From an uncultured Pelagibacteraceae bacterium (GTDB lineage: Bacteria > Pseudomonadota > Alphaproteobacteria > Pelagibacterales > Pelagibacteraceae), in the NCBI GenBank assembly GCA_902581585.1, contig CACHPB010000002.1:190709-254708 (forward strand): a DNA stretch of 64,000 bases, given 5' to 3'. A program made the translations under genes and the position numbers. Under the pieces are notes generated by a model. That model did no database searches. It had not been told where the DNA came from and worked only from the letters and a program-made list of their open reading frames with translations. Below are positions 57,335 to 64,000 of this stretch, piece after piece (the first letter of the stretch is position 1; each line of letters starts with the position of its first letter).

Positions 57335-57371
57335 GCACAAATTGATCAACATTGATGAGGTATTTTTACAG

Positions 57372-57400
57372 TTGATGGTTGTATTAGTTTCTGCTTTACT
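57372..57400 (+). promoter_or_regulatory. Candidate aapJ promoter
   Basis: TTGATG (57372-57377) and TTTACT (57395-57400) are separated by exactly 17 bases, each with four of six consensus bases. The predicted transcription start (about 57406) coincides with the 5' end of the inverted repeat at 57406-57427. Another weak candidate is TTGAAT (57422-57427) followed by A+T-rich sequence. Confidence 0.35.
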
Positions 57401-57405
57401 TACGC

Positions 57406-57427
57406 ATTCAAAAATTACTTTTTGAAT
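57406..57427 (+). repeat. Perfect 9-bp inverted repeat in the aapJ leader
   Basis: ATTCAAAAA (57406-57414) and TTTTTGAAT (57419-57427) flank a 4-base loop TTAC. As RNA it would form a hairpin at the extreme 5' end of the predicted aapJ message, as DNA a dyad-symmetric protein site. Which of the two applies is not known. Confidence 0.6.
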
Positions 57428-57428
57428 A

Positions 57429-57442
57429 ATTTGTTAACAAAT
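57429..57442 (+). promoter_or_regulatory. 14-base perfect palindrome, candidate operator
   Basis: ATTTGTTAACAAAT is self-complementary and lies 26 bases before the aapJ start, one base after the preceding inverted repeat. A palindrome this size upstream of a regulated uptake operon resembles an operator for a dimeric regulator. It is A+T-rich, so chance is a real possibility. Confidence 0.4.
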
Positions 57443-57467
57443 AAATAAATAAAAAGAGGAAGAAATA

Positions 57468-58508
57468 ATGTTTAAATTAGTAAAACAATTGACTTCTTTG
57501 GTTGCTATGTTTGCTGTGCTATTTGCATTTTCAACAGAAACAATGGCTGCTAAGAAATCAAAAACTCTTGAGAACACTAAAAAAAGAGGTTTTGTAAGAT
57601 GTGGTGTTTCTCAAGGTCTACCTGGATTTTCAAATGCAGACGAGTCTGGAAATTGGACAGGAATAGATGTTGATGTATGTAGAGCTGTTGCTGCTGCCAC
57701 ATTGGGAGATGCAACTAAAGTTAAATTTACACCTTTAAGTGCAAAAGAGAGATTTACTGCGCTAACATCTGGTGAAATTGACATCTTATCAAGAAATACT
57801 ACTTGGACTTTATCTAGAGATGCTGACATTGGTTTAACTTTTGTTGGAGTAAATTTCTATGATGGACAAGGTTTCATGGTAAGAAAAGGTTCAGGAATTA
57901 AATCTACAAGTGAGTTTAAAAACGGAACATCTGTTTGCACAAACTTAGGTACTACAACTGAGCTTAATATGAGAGACTTCTTTGATTCTAGAGGAATTTC
58001 TTATGAGCCAGTAGTTTTTGAGAAAGCTGATGAAGTCGTAGCTGCTTATGATGCTGGTAGATGTGATACTTACACGACTGATAAATCAGGTCTTGCTGCG
58101 CAAAGAACTAAATTATCAGCTCCGGATGATCACGTAGTATTACCAGAGACTATTTCAAAAGAACCACTAGGACCAGTTGTACGTCAAGGTGATTCTGTTT
58201 GGGAAGATATAGTTAGATGGTCACTAAATACTATGATCGAAGCAGAAGAATATGGCGTTAACTCATCAAATGCTGACATGATGAAAACTTCAAACAATCC
58301 AGCAATCAAAAGATTAGTTGGTGCTGAGGGTGAATTAGGTGCAGCTTTTGGTTTAGATAACGACTGGAACTTAAGAATTATCAAACAAGTTGGTAACTAC
58401 GGTGAAAGCTATAAGAGAAATATTGCTGACACTGGTATTCTACCTGACAGAGGTCCAAACGAATTATGGACAAAAGGTGGAATTTTATACGTACCACCAG
58501 CAAGATAA
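57468..58508 (+). CDS. aapJ: General L-amino acid ABC transporter, substrate-binding protein
   Basis: Periplasmic binding protein for the broad-specificity amino-acid importer AapJQMP. The 346-residue protein has a signal peptide ending at TETMAA and the family features NTKKRGFVRCGVSQGLPGFS, GIDVDVCRAVAAATLGD, FTPLSAKERFTALTSGEIDI, and the C-terminal GNYGESYKRN with DRGPNELWTKGGILY. Strong AGAGGAAG at 57455-57462. A terminator follows, so it can be expressed above the rest of the operon. Close relatives (named yhdW) are abundant in SAR11 proteomes. Confidence 0.96.
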   Translation: MFKLVKQLTSLVAMFAVLFAFSTETMAAKKSKTLENTKKRGFVRCGVSQGLPGFSNADESGNWTGIDVDVCRAVAAATLGDATKVKFTPLSAKERFTALTSGEIDILSRNTTWTLSRDADIGLTFVGVNFYDGQGFMVRKGSGIKSTSEFKNGTSVCTNLGTTTELNMRDFFDSRGISYEPVVFEKADEVVAAYDAGRCDTYTTDKSGLAAQRTKLSAPDDHVVLPETISKEPLGPVVRQGDSVWEDIVRWSLNTMIEAEEYGVNSSNADMMKTSNNPAIKRLVGAEGELGAAFGLDNDWNLRIIKQVGNYGESYKRNIADTGILPDRGPNELWTKGGILYVPPAR

Positions 58509-58526
58509 TTTTATTCTAAATTACTT

Positions 58527-58559
58527 AAAAAGGGCTAGAAATATCTAGCCCTTTTTTTT
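58527..58559 (+). terminator. Rho-independent terminator or attenuator between aapJ and aapQ
   Basis: AAAGGGCTAGA (58529-58539) pairs perfectly with TCTAGCCCTTT (58544-58554) around the loop AATA, and a run of T (58552-58559) follows. This is the clearest intrinsic terminator in the window. It lies between the binding-protein gene and the permease gene and should favour the abundant short aapJ transcript over read-through. Confidence 0.9.
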
Positions 58560-58571
58560 ATACAGACACTG

Positions 58572-59723
58572 ATGAACAACATTATAAAAAAATTTTTACC
58601 TCAGATTTTAGCCATACTTTTTGTTGTTCTTATTTTTGGATTTTTAACAATCAATGCCCAGACCAACATGGATAATAGAGGTATTGATTTTGGATTTGGA
58701 TTTTTATCTCAAGAATCGTCTTTCGATGTTCAATTTTCTTTAATAGAGTATAGTGGATCTGATTCTTATGCTAGGGCTTTCCTAGTTGGACTTTTAAACA
58801 CTTTATTAGTTTCTTTTATAAGCATAATTTTTTGTACAATACTTGGGGTTATAATTGGTGTAGCAAGATTATCATCAAATTATCTGATAAAAAACTCTGC
58901 AGCTTGGTATGTAGAATTTTTTAGAAATATTCCATTATTATTGCAGATATTCTTTTGGTATTATGCGGCTTTAAGAGCATTGCCTTTACCAGAAAAAGCA
59001 AATGCATGGTTTGGTGTAACCTATATGACTGTAAAAGGTTATTACATACCATCTATGGTATGGGAAAATTTGAATGTATTTTTATATTGCGGCCTAGCTG
59101 CAATAATTTCAATTATTGTATTAAGAAATTACGCAAATAATTTGAGAGATACTAAAGGTAAGCAAATTCCAGTTCTTTTGTATTCTCTAGCTCTATTAAT
59201 TGTTTTACCACTTTTATCCTTTTTATTTGGAGGGGTGTCCTTAGAATTTGAGCTTCCACAACTTAAAAAATTATCAAAAATCTCATATATTTATGAGGGT
59301 GGAATTAGTTTACCTCCTGAATTAATAGCTTTAGTTTTAGCTTTATCTTTATACACCTCTACATTTGTAGCAGAATGTGTAAGAGCGGGTATTGAAGGTG
59401 TGAGCAAAGGTCAGAAAGAGGCAGCAGCTTCAGTTGGATTGACGCCTAATCAAGTTCTAAAATTAGTTATTATGCCACAAGCTTTAAGAATTATTATTCC
59501 ACCAACAACAAACCAATATTTAAATTTAACTAAAAATTCATCATTAGCAGCAGCTATTGCATACCCTGATTTAGTCCTAGTATTCGCAGGTACTGCGCTT
59601 ATGCAAACAGGTAAAGCAATAGAAATTGTATCAATAACAATGTTAACATATTTAACAATTAGTCTAACCATTGCAGCAATAATGAATTGGTATAACAAAA
59701 AAATTGAAATCAAAGAAAAGTAA
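58572..59723 (+). CDS. aapQ: General L-amino acid ABC transporter, permease AapQ
   Basis: Inner-membrane permease. The 383-residue protein has an N-terminal helix (QILAILFVVLIFGFLTI), then the conserved HisMQ-type core with NTLLVSFISIIFCTILGVIIG, YVEFFRNIPLLLQIFFWYYA, the family EAA-like segment AAASVGLTPNQVLKLVIMPQA and LRIIIPPTTNQYLNLTKNSS. It starts 12 bases after the terminator T-run and ends at the aapM start. Confidence 0.95.
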   Translation: MNNIIKKFLPQILAILFVVLIFGFLTINAQTNMDNRGIDFGFGFLSQESSFDVQFSLIEYSGSDSYARAFLVGLLNTLLVSFISIIFCTILGVIIGVARLSSNYLIKNSAAWYVEFFRNIPLLLQIFFWYYAALRALPLPEKANAWFGVTYMTVKGYYIPSMVWENLNVFLYCGLAAIISIIVLRNYANNLRDTKGKQIPVLLYSLALLIVLPLLSFLFGGVSLEFELPQLKKLSKISYIYEGGISLPPELIALVLALSLYTSTFVAECVRAGIEGVSKGQKEAAASVGLTPNQVLKLVIMPQALRIIIPPTTNQYLNLTKNSSLAAAIAYPDLVLVFAGTALMQTGKAIEIVSITMLTYLTISLTIAAIMNWYNKKIEIKEK

Positions 59724-60994
59724 TGCAAACAATTAATTTTTTAAAACCAAACAGAGATAATATTAAAAATTACTCCATTATTGGTTCTATTTTAATTTTA
59801 ATAAGTTTAATTGATGTAATATCAAATGCTTTTCTTAAAACAAATTTAACATCTTTTTTACCTGGTTCTTTAACTACTTTATTTCCTTTAATCATAGGAC
59901 TGATTGGATTAAACATGATGAGAATTGATTACTCTGGAAATAAAACATTAGACTTATTAAATAAAAATATAAATACTAATAATTTTAATGCTCTATTAAC
60001 TTTATTAATACTTTTTTCTATTATAAAGGCTCTTCCTCCATCTTTAAGTTGGATGATTTTTGATGCTAATATTTCAGGTGACTCAAAAGATGCTTGTACT
60101 GGCACAGGAGCCTGTTGGACTTATATTAAAGTTTGGTTTAGAAGATTTATGTATGGAATGTATCCAAATGAATTTCATTGGAGAATTAACACTGCATTCA
60201 TTTTAGTTATAGCTCTAGGTTTCGTTGGATATTTTATGAAAGAAAATTTAAAAAAATATTTGGCATTATACTATGTAATAATTTATCCAATAATTGCATA
60301 TCTAGTTATTTACTATTTAATATCTGGTGGATCATTTGGTCTTCAATGGGTTGAAACAGGTGCTTGGGGTGGTTTGTCACTTACTTTTATAGTTTCATTT
60401 TTCTGTCTAATTTTCTGTTTCCCTTTAGGAATGATATTTGCATTGGGAAGAAGATCTAATCTTCCGGTAATTAAATATATATCTATTTGTTACATTGAGT
60501 TTTGGAGAGGAGTTCCATTAATAACCGTTTTATTCATGTCTTCTGTGATGTTTCCTATGTTCTTACCTGAAGATTTTTTTATGGATAAATTAGTAAGAGT
60601 AATAATTGCAATTACATTATTTGAAGCTGCTTACTGTGCTGAGGTTATTAGAGGAGGTTTGCAATCTTTGCCTAGAGGTCAATATGATGCTGCAAAATCT
60701 TTAGGAATGGGTTATTGGAAAATGCATATTTTTGTAATCTTGCCTCAAGCGCTAAAATTAGTGATACCTGGGATAGCGAATACGTTTTTAGCCTTAGTCA
60801 AAGATACTCCTTTAATTTTTGTAGTTGGTTTGGCTGAATTGGCAGGAATGCTTGCCCTAGCAAAAACAAATCCAAAATGGTTAGGTTTTGCAATGGAAGG
60901 ATATATTTTTGCATCAATAATATTCTGGATTATATGCTATGCAATGAGTAAATATAGTTATAACTTAGAAGCTAAATATAAAACCGAGAGATAA
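59723..60994 (+). CDS. aapM: General L-amino acid ABC transporter, permease AapM
   Basis: Second permease. The 423-residue protein has an extra N-terminal region with additional helices and the loop DACTGTGACWTYIKVWFRRF typical of AapM, then the HisMQ core with SICYIEFWRGVPLITVLFM, VIRGGLQSLPRGQYDAAKSL, and the EAA-type GMGYWKMHIFVILPQALKLV with IPGIANTFLALVKDTPL. It shares one base with aapQ and precedes aapP by three. Confidence 0.95.
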   Translation: MQTINFLKPNRDNIKNYSIIGSILILISLIDVISNAFLKTNLTSFLPGSLTTLFPLIIGLIGLNMMRIDYSGNKTLDLLNKNINTNNFNALLTLLILFSIIKALPPSLSWMIFDANISGDSKDACTGTGACWTYIKVWFRRFMYGMYPNEFHWRINTAFILVIALGFVGYFMKENLKKYLALYYVIIYPIIAYLVIYYLISGGSFGLQWVETGAWGGLSLTFIVSFFCLIFCFPLGMIFALGRRSNLPVIKYISICYIEFWRGVPLITVLFMSSVMFPMFLPEDFFMDKLVRVIIAITLFEAAYCAEVIRGGLQSLPRGQYDAAKSLGMGYWKMHIFVILPQALKLVIPGIANTFLALVKDTPLIFVVGLAELAGMLALAKTNPKWLGFAMEGYIFASIIFWIICYAMSKYSYNLEAKYKTER

Positions 60995-60997
60995 TAT

Positions 60998-61732
60998 ATG
61001 TCAGATCCAATTATAAAAATTCAAAATATGAATAAATGGTTTGGTGATTTTCAGGTTTTAAAAAATATTAATCTAGAAGTTGAAGCAAATAAGAAAATTG
61101 TAGTATGTGGTCCGTCAGGTTCAGGTAAATCAACATTGATTAGATGTATTAATAGATTAGAAGAGCACCAAGAGGGTGATATAATTGTTGATGGAAATGA
61201 ACTGTCAGAAAAAACAAAAGATATTGAAAAAATTAGGGCTGAAGTTGGAATGGTTTTTCAACAATTTAATTTATTTCCACATCTATCAATATTAGATAAT
61301 TGTACTCTCGCACCTATTTGGGTAAAAAAAATGCCAAAAAAAGAGGCTCAAGAACTAGCATTAGACCAACTAAAAAAAGTTCAAATAGACGATCAAGCTA
61401 ATAAATTTCCTGGACAATTATCAGGTGGACAGCAACAGCGTTGTGCAATTGCTAGAGCATTATGTATGCAGCCAAAAATTATGTTATTTGATGAGCCTAC
61501 ATCTGCTTTAGATCCAGAAATGATTAAAGAAGTGCTTGATGCCATGGTAAGTCTCGCAAAAGGTGGGATGACTATGATTGTAGTAACACATGAAATGGGA
61601 TTTGCTAAGGAAGTTGCTGATGAGGTAATTTTTATGGACGAAGGTATGATAATTGAAAAGGCGGAAACAAAAGAATTCTTTGCCAACCCAAAGAGTGATA
61701 GAACAAAGCTTTTTTTAAGCCAAATTCTTTAA
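60998..61732 (+). CDS. aapP: General L-amino acid ABC transporter, ATPase AapP
   Basis: ATPase subunit. The 244-residue protein has Walker [20 protein letters not shown]-loop [15 protein letters not shown], signature [15 protein letters not shown], Walker [16 protein letters not shown] and the switch histidine [15 protein letters not shown]. It is the last gene of the aap operon. A strong hairpin starts three bases after its stop codon. Confidence 0.97.
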   Translation: MSDPIIKIQNMNKWFGDFQVLKNINLEVEANKKIVVCGPSGSGKSTLIRCINRLEEHQEGDIIVDGNELSEKTKDIEKIRAEVGMVFQQFNLFPHLSILDNCTLAPIWVKKMPKKEAQELALDQLKKVQIDDQANKFPGQLSGGQQQRCAIARALCMQPKIMLFDEPTSALDPEMIKEVLDAMVSLAKGGMTMIVVTHEMGFAKEVADEVIFMDEGMIIEKAETKEFFANPKSDRTKLFLSQIL

Positions 61733-61734
61733 AA

Positions 61735-61780
61735 TAATTCTAAAGACCTGCAAAAAAGTTACTTGACAGGTTTAGAATTA
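61735..61780 (+). other. Bulged hairpin after aapP, candidate 3' mRNA structure
   Basis: TAATTCTAAA (61735-61744) pairs with TTTAGAATTA (61771-61780) for 10 bp, followed by a GA bulge and CCTG/CAGG (61747-61750 with 61767-61770) around a 16-base loop. A T-run appears only later (61793-61800, after an A-run at 61784-61790 with which it can pair). It could end or protect the aap transcript. TTGACA at 61763-61768 falls inside it. Confidence 0.5.
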
Positions 61781-61877
61781 ATTAAAAAAACCATTTTTTT
61801 TAAAAATTATTTTACTTGCATAAACATTTCTATTTAGATTAACTCACATTTATATTTTATTTAAAGAGGGGTCTTAA

Positions 61878-62249
61878 ATGGAAGAAAATTTTAATAAACA
61901 TCTTGGAAATAAACTAAAGTTAAGAAGGTTAGCTTTAGGTTTAACCCAAACAAAAGTCGCTAAAGCAATAAATGTAACATTTCAACAGATACAAAAATAT
62001 GAAAAAGGAACTAATGGTGTTAGTTCAATTAGACTATTGCAACTTTCTAATTATTTAAAAGTACCAATAAATTATTTCTTTGAGGATTTTTCAGAATATT
62101 TAGTAAATCTTGAAAAGTCTAAAGAAGGACATATGAATGTAAACTATAACTTCTTAGTAAAAGTTTATTCAGAGTTAACTCAGGATCAAAAAACAAAATT
62201 TGCAAAAAACTTACAAATTTCACAAATAAATATTTCTAAGGCTGTATAA
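61878..62249 (+). CDS. XRE-family helix-turn-helix regulator
   Basis: Small DNA-binding protein of 123 residues. The N-terminal XRE helix-turn-helix covers residues 9-64 (KLKLRRLALGLTQTKVAKAI, FQQIQKYEKG, LQLSNYLKVPINYFF). The C-terminal part is a charged helix with SELTQDQKTKFAKNLQI that I do not recognise. Ribosome binding site AGAGGGG at 61865-61871. Similar single-domain regulators are common in alphaproteobacteria; its target is unknown, with aap genes next door a natural candidate. Confidence 0.85.
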   Translation: MEENFNKHLGNKLKLRRLALGLTQTKVAKAINVTFQQIQKYEKGTNGVSSIRLLQLSNYLKVPINYFFEDFSEYLVNLEKSKEGHMNVNYNFLVKVYSELTQDQKTKFAKNLQISQINISKAV

Positions 62250-62255
62250 TTAATT

Positions 62256-62331
62256 TGGCTCCTCGGGCAGGACTCGAACCTGCGACCAATTGATTAACAG
62301 TCAACTGCTCTACCAACTGAGCTACCGAGGA
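62256..62331 (-). tRNA. tRNA-Asn (anticodon GTT)
   Basis: On the minus strand the sequence folds with acceptor TCCTCGG/CCGAGGA, D-stem GCTC/GAGC, anticodon loop CTGTTAA with GTT, T-stem GCAGG/CCTGC with loop TTCGAGT, discriminator G and an encoded CCA (62258-62256). It ends 7 bases after the XRE gene on the other strand. Confidence 0.96.
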
Positions 62332-62381
62332 ATATTTTTCTCACAACTTACTTTTTTTAAAACTTATCTCAATACTTTTTT

Positions 62382-62455
62382 TGGAGGCAACGCCCGGAAT
62401 CGAACCGGGATACAAGGATTTGCAATCCTCTGCGTAACCATTCCGCCACGTTGCC
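62382..62455 (-). tRNA. tRNA-Cys (anticodon GCA)
   Basis: On the minus strand: acceptor GGCAACG/CGTTGCC, D-region TGGCGGAATGGTTACGCA, anticodon loop with GCA in GGATTGCAAATCC, T-stem CCCGG/CCGGG with loop TTCGATT, discriminator T and an encoded CCA (62384-62382). It is 50 bases upstream of tRNA-Asn, so both probably share one transcript. Confidence 0.96.
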
Positions 62456-62575
62456 ATCAAATATAAAAATATTTGTTAATCGATCTTTGTATAATTCATT
62501 TTGGTCATTAGTCTATAAATTTAGCAATGATTTTCATTATTGTTTATTAATTTGATTAATTTATAAAACAAATCA

Positions 62576-64000
62576 ATGAGTTTTGATAAATATGAGCATA
62601 AAAATGTAGAAAATAAAATCTACGACTATTGGGAAAAAAACTATTTATTTAAACCTAAAGAAAATTCAAAAAAATTCTCAATTGTAATTCCACCACCAAA
62701 TGTGACTGGAAGCCTACACATGGGACATGCTCTAAATAATTCAATTCAAGATGTTTTAACAAGATTTCATAGAATGAATAATTATGAAACTTTATGGCAA
62801 CCAGGCACAGACCATGCTGGAATTGCAACCCAAGCATTAGTTGAAAAAAAACTTGCAAAAGAAGGAGTTAAAAAAAATGATTTAGGTAGAGAAAAATTTA
62901 TAGAAAAAGTCTGGGAATGGAAGAATGAATATGGAGATATAATAATTAATCAACTTAAAAAACTTGGATGTTCTTGTGATTGGTCTCGTAATGCTTTTAC
63001 AATGGATGAGAATTTATCTAAGTCAGTCATAAAAGTATTTGTAGATCTTTATAATAAAAAATTAATCTACAAAGCAAAAAAACTTGTAAATTGGGATGTT
63101 GTTTTAAAAACAGCAATATCTGATTTAGAAGTTGATCAACGTGAAGTAAATTCTCAACTTTATTATATAAATTATCCTATAGAAAATTCTGATAAATTTA
63201 TAACAATTGCAACAACAAGACCTGAAACTATGTTGGGTGATACTGCAATAGCTGTAAATCCTAAAGATGATAGATTTAAAGATTTAGTAGGGAAGTTTGT
63301 AATTATTCCTTTAGTAAAAAGAAAAATAAAAATAATAACAGATGATTATGCTGATCCTGAACAAGGAACAGGAGCTGTAAAAATTACTCCAGCTCATGAT
63401 TTTAATGATTATGATGTAGGTATAAGAAACAAGTTAGAAGTAATTAATATATTTACTCCTGATGGAAAAATAAATGACAATGCACCTGACCCATATAAAG
63501 GTTTAGATAGATTTGCAGCAAGAAAATTAATCTTAGAACATCTTGAAGGGGGTAAATTTTTAGAAAAAATAGAAAAGTTAGTAAACAAAGTTCCTTATGG
63601 AGATAGATCTAATTCTATTATTGAACCTTATTTAACAGAACAATGGTTTGTTGATGCTAAAACCTTAGCTGTAAAAGCAAAAGAAGTAGTAAATAACGGC
63701 AAAACTAAATTCTTTCCTGAGAACTGGTCAAAAACATACTTCCAATGGATGAATAATATTGAGCCTTGGTGTATTTCTCGTCAATTATGGTGGGGACATC
63801 AAATTCCAGCCTGGTACGGACCTGATGGAAAAATATTTGTAGCTGAAAATGAGGATGAGTGCAAAAAACAAGCAAAAGAATTCTATTCAAAAGATGTGGA
63901 ATTAAAAAGAGATGAGGATGTTTTAGACACTTGGTTTTCATCAGGTCTATGGCCATTTGCTACTTTAGGTTGGCCAGAAAAAACTCCAGAAGTTGAAAAA
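62576..64000 (+). CDS. valS: Valine--tRNA ligase (partial, 3' end outside window)
   Basis: Class I synthetase charging tRNA-Val. The first 475 codons are present and open to the window end. PPPNVTGSLHMGHALNN contains the HIGH-type motif (residues 48-51, HMGH); WQPGTDHAGIATQ, TTRPETMLGDTAIAVNP and GTGAVKITPAHDFNDYD belong to the catalytic and editing (CP1) domains, and WCISRQLWWGHQIPAWY with DVLDTWFSSGLWPF follows. The KMSKS motif and anticodon-binding domain lie beyond the window. The 120-base gap upstream, shared with tRNA-Cys, is A+T-rich with no strong promoter. Confidence 0.97.
   Translation, partial: MSFDKYEHKNVENKIYDYWEKNYLFKPKENSKKFSIVIPPPNVTGSLHMGHALNNSIQDVLTRFHRMNNYETLWQPGTDHAGIATQALVEKKLAKEGVKKNDLGREKFIEKVWEWKNEYGDIIINQLKKLGCSCDWSRNAFTMDENLSKSVIKVFVDLYNKKLIYKAKKLVNWDVVLKTAISDLEVDQREVNSQLYYINYPIENSDKFITIATTRPETMLGDTAIAVNPKDDRFKDLVGKFVIIPLVKRKIKIITDDYADPEQGTGAVKITPAHDFNDYDVGIRNKLEVINIFTPDGKINDNAPDPYKGLDRFAARKLILEHLEGGKFLEKIEKLVNKVPYGDRSNSIIEPYLTEQWFVDAKTLAVKAKEVVNNGKTKFFPENWSKTYFQWMNNIEPWCISRQLWWGHQIPAWYGPDGKIFVAENEDECKKQAKEFYSKDVELKRDEDVLDTWFSSGLWPFATLGWPEKTPEVEK

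Noticed and set aside
61763..61768. TTGACA as a -35 for the XRE gene
   Set aside because: No TATAAT-like box at 16-18 bases and the site is buried in the aapP hairpin.
62458..62475. CAAATAT-AAAA-ATATTTG inverted repeat between tRNA-Cys and valS
   Set aside because: Seven A/T-dominated pairs without a T-run; it is upstream of the tRNA on its strand and not a convincing terminator or operator.
1..64000. CRISPR arrays, insertion sequences, prophage or defence genes
   Set aside because: No regular repeats, transposase or integrase motifs, or nuclease/toxin families were seen on either strand; every gene but the small XRE protein maps to a known core family.

Overview
The window is strongly A+T-rich and very densely packed. 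Genes on the same strand usually overlap by 1-17 bases or sit a few bases apart, there are no mobile elements, and no gap reaches 300 bases. Gene content and order are alphaproteobacterial: nuoA-N followed by birA-coaX-rnj-proS-lolCD-dnaE, then rpsB-tsf...bamA-skp-lpx, eno-ftsB-lipA-ratA, ntrYX-trkA and aapJQMP. Low G+C, small gaps and missing members of conserved clusters point to a streamlined marine member of the SAR11 clade (Pelagibacterales). This assignment is an inference from composition and synteny; no 16S rRNA gene is present.

Layout, plus strand 84-23497: the complete 14-gene respiratory complex I operon, then biotin ligase, pantothenate kinase, RNase J, prolyl-tRNA synthetase, the LolCD lipoprotein exporter and DNA polymerase III alpha. 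A 124-base gap holds an apparently structured leader for rpsB. Plus strand 23622-35274: rpsB-tsf-frr (translation), uppS-cdsA-dxr (isoprenoid carrier and phospholipid precursors) and bamA-skp-lpxD-fabZ-lpxA-lpxI-lpxB (outer membrane assembly and lipid A). pyrH and rseP, usual members of this cluster, are absent. Minus strand 35257-42665: ppiD-like, trpE-G-D-C, lexA (with an alphaproteobacterial SOS box) and gltX. Plus strand 42727-49182: tpiA-secG-pyrG-kdsA-eno-ftsB-lipA-ratA. Minus strand 49207-51270: ispDF-pgpA-pncC. Plus strand 51308-57231: ntrYX and trkAH. Plus strand 57258-62249: tRNA-Arg, the aapJQMP general amino-acid ABC transporter and a small XRE regulator. tRNA-Cys and tRNA-Asn follow on the minus strand, and a valS gene runs off the end of the window.

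Together the genes cover energy conservation, cell-envelope construction, tryptophan synthesis, the SOS response, central glycolysis, potassium uptake and amino-acid scavenging. I see no defence system, prophage, CRISPR array or secondary-metabolite cluster, and no clearly undescribed multi-gene system. The most interesting signals are regulatory and reductive: the rpsB leader with a predicted pseudoknot and a mutually exclusive hairpin, perfect palindromes in the aapJ leader, a terminator inside the aap operon, a bulged hairpin after aapP, an NtrX without the GAFTGA motif, a PpiD-like protein without a visible isomerase domain, and conserved clusters that have lost members.
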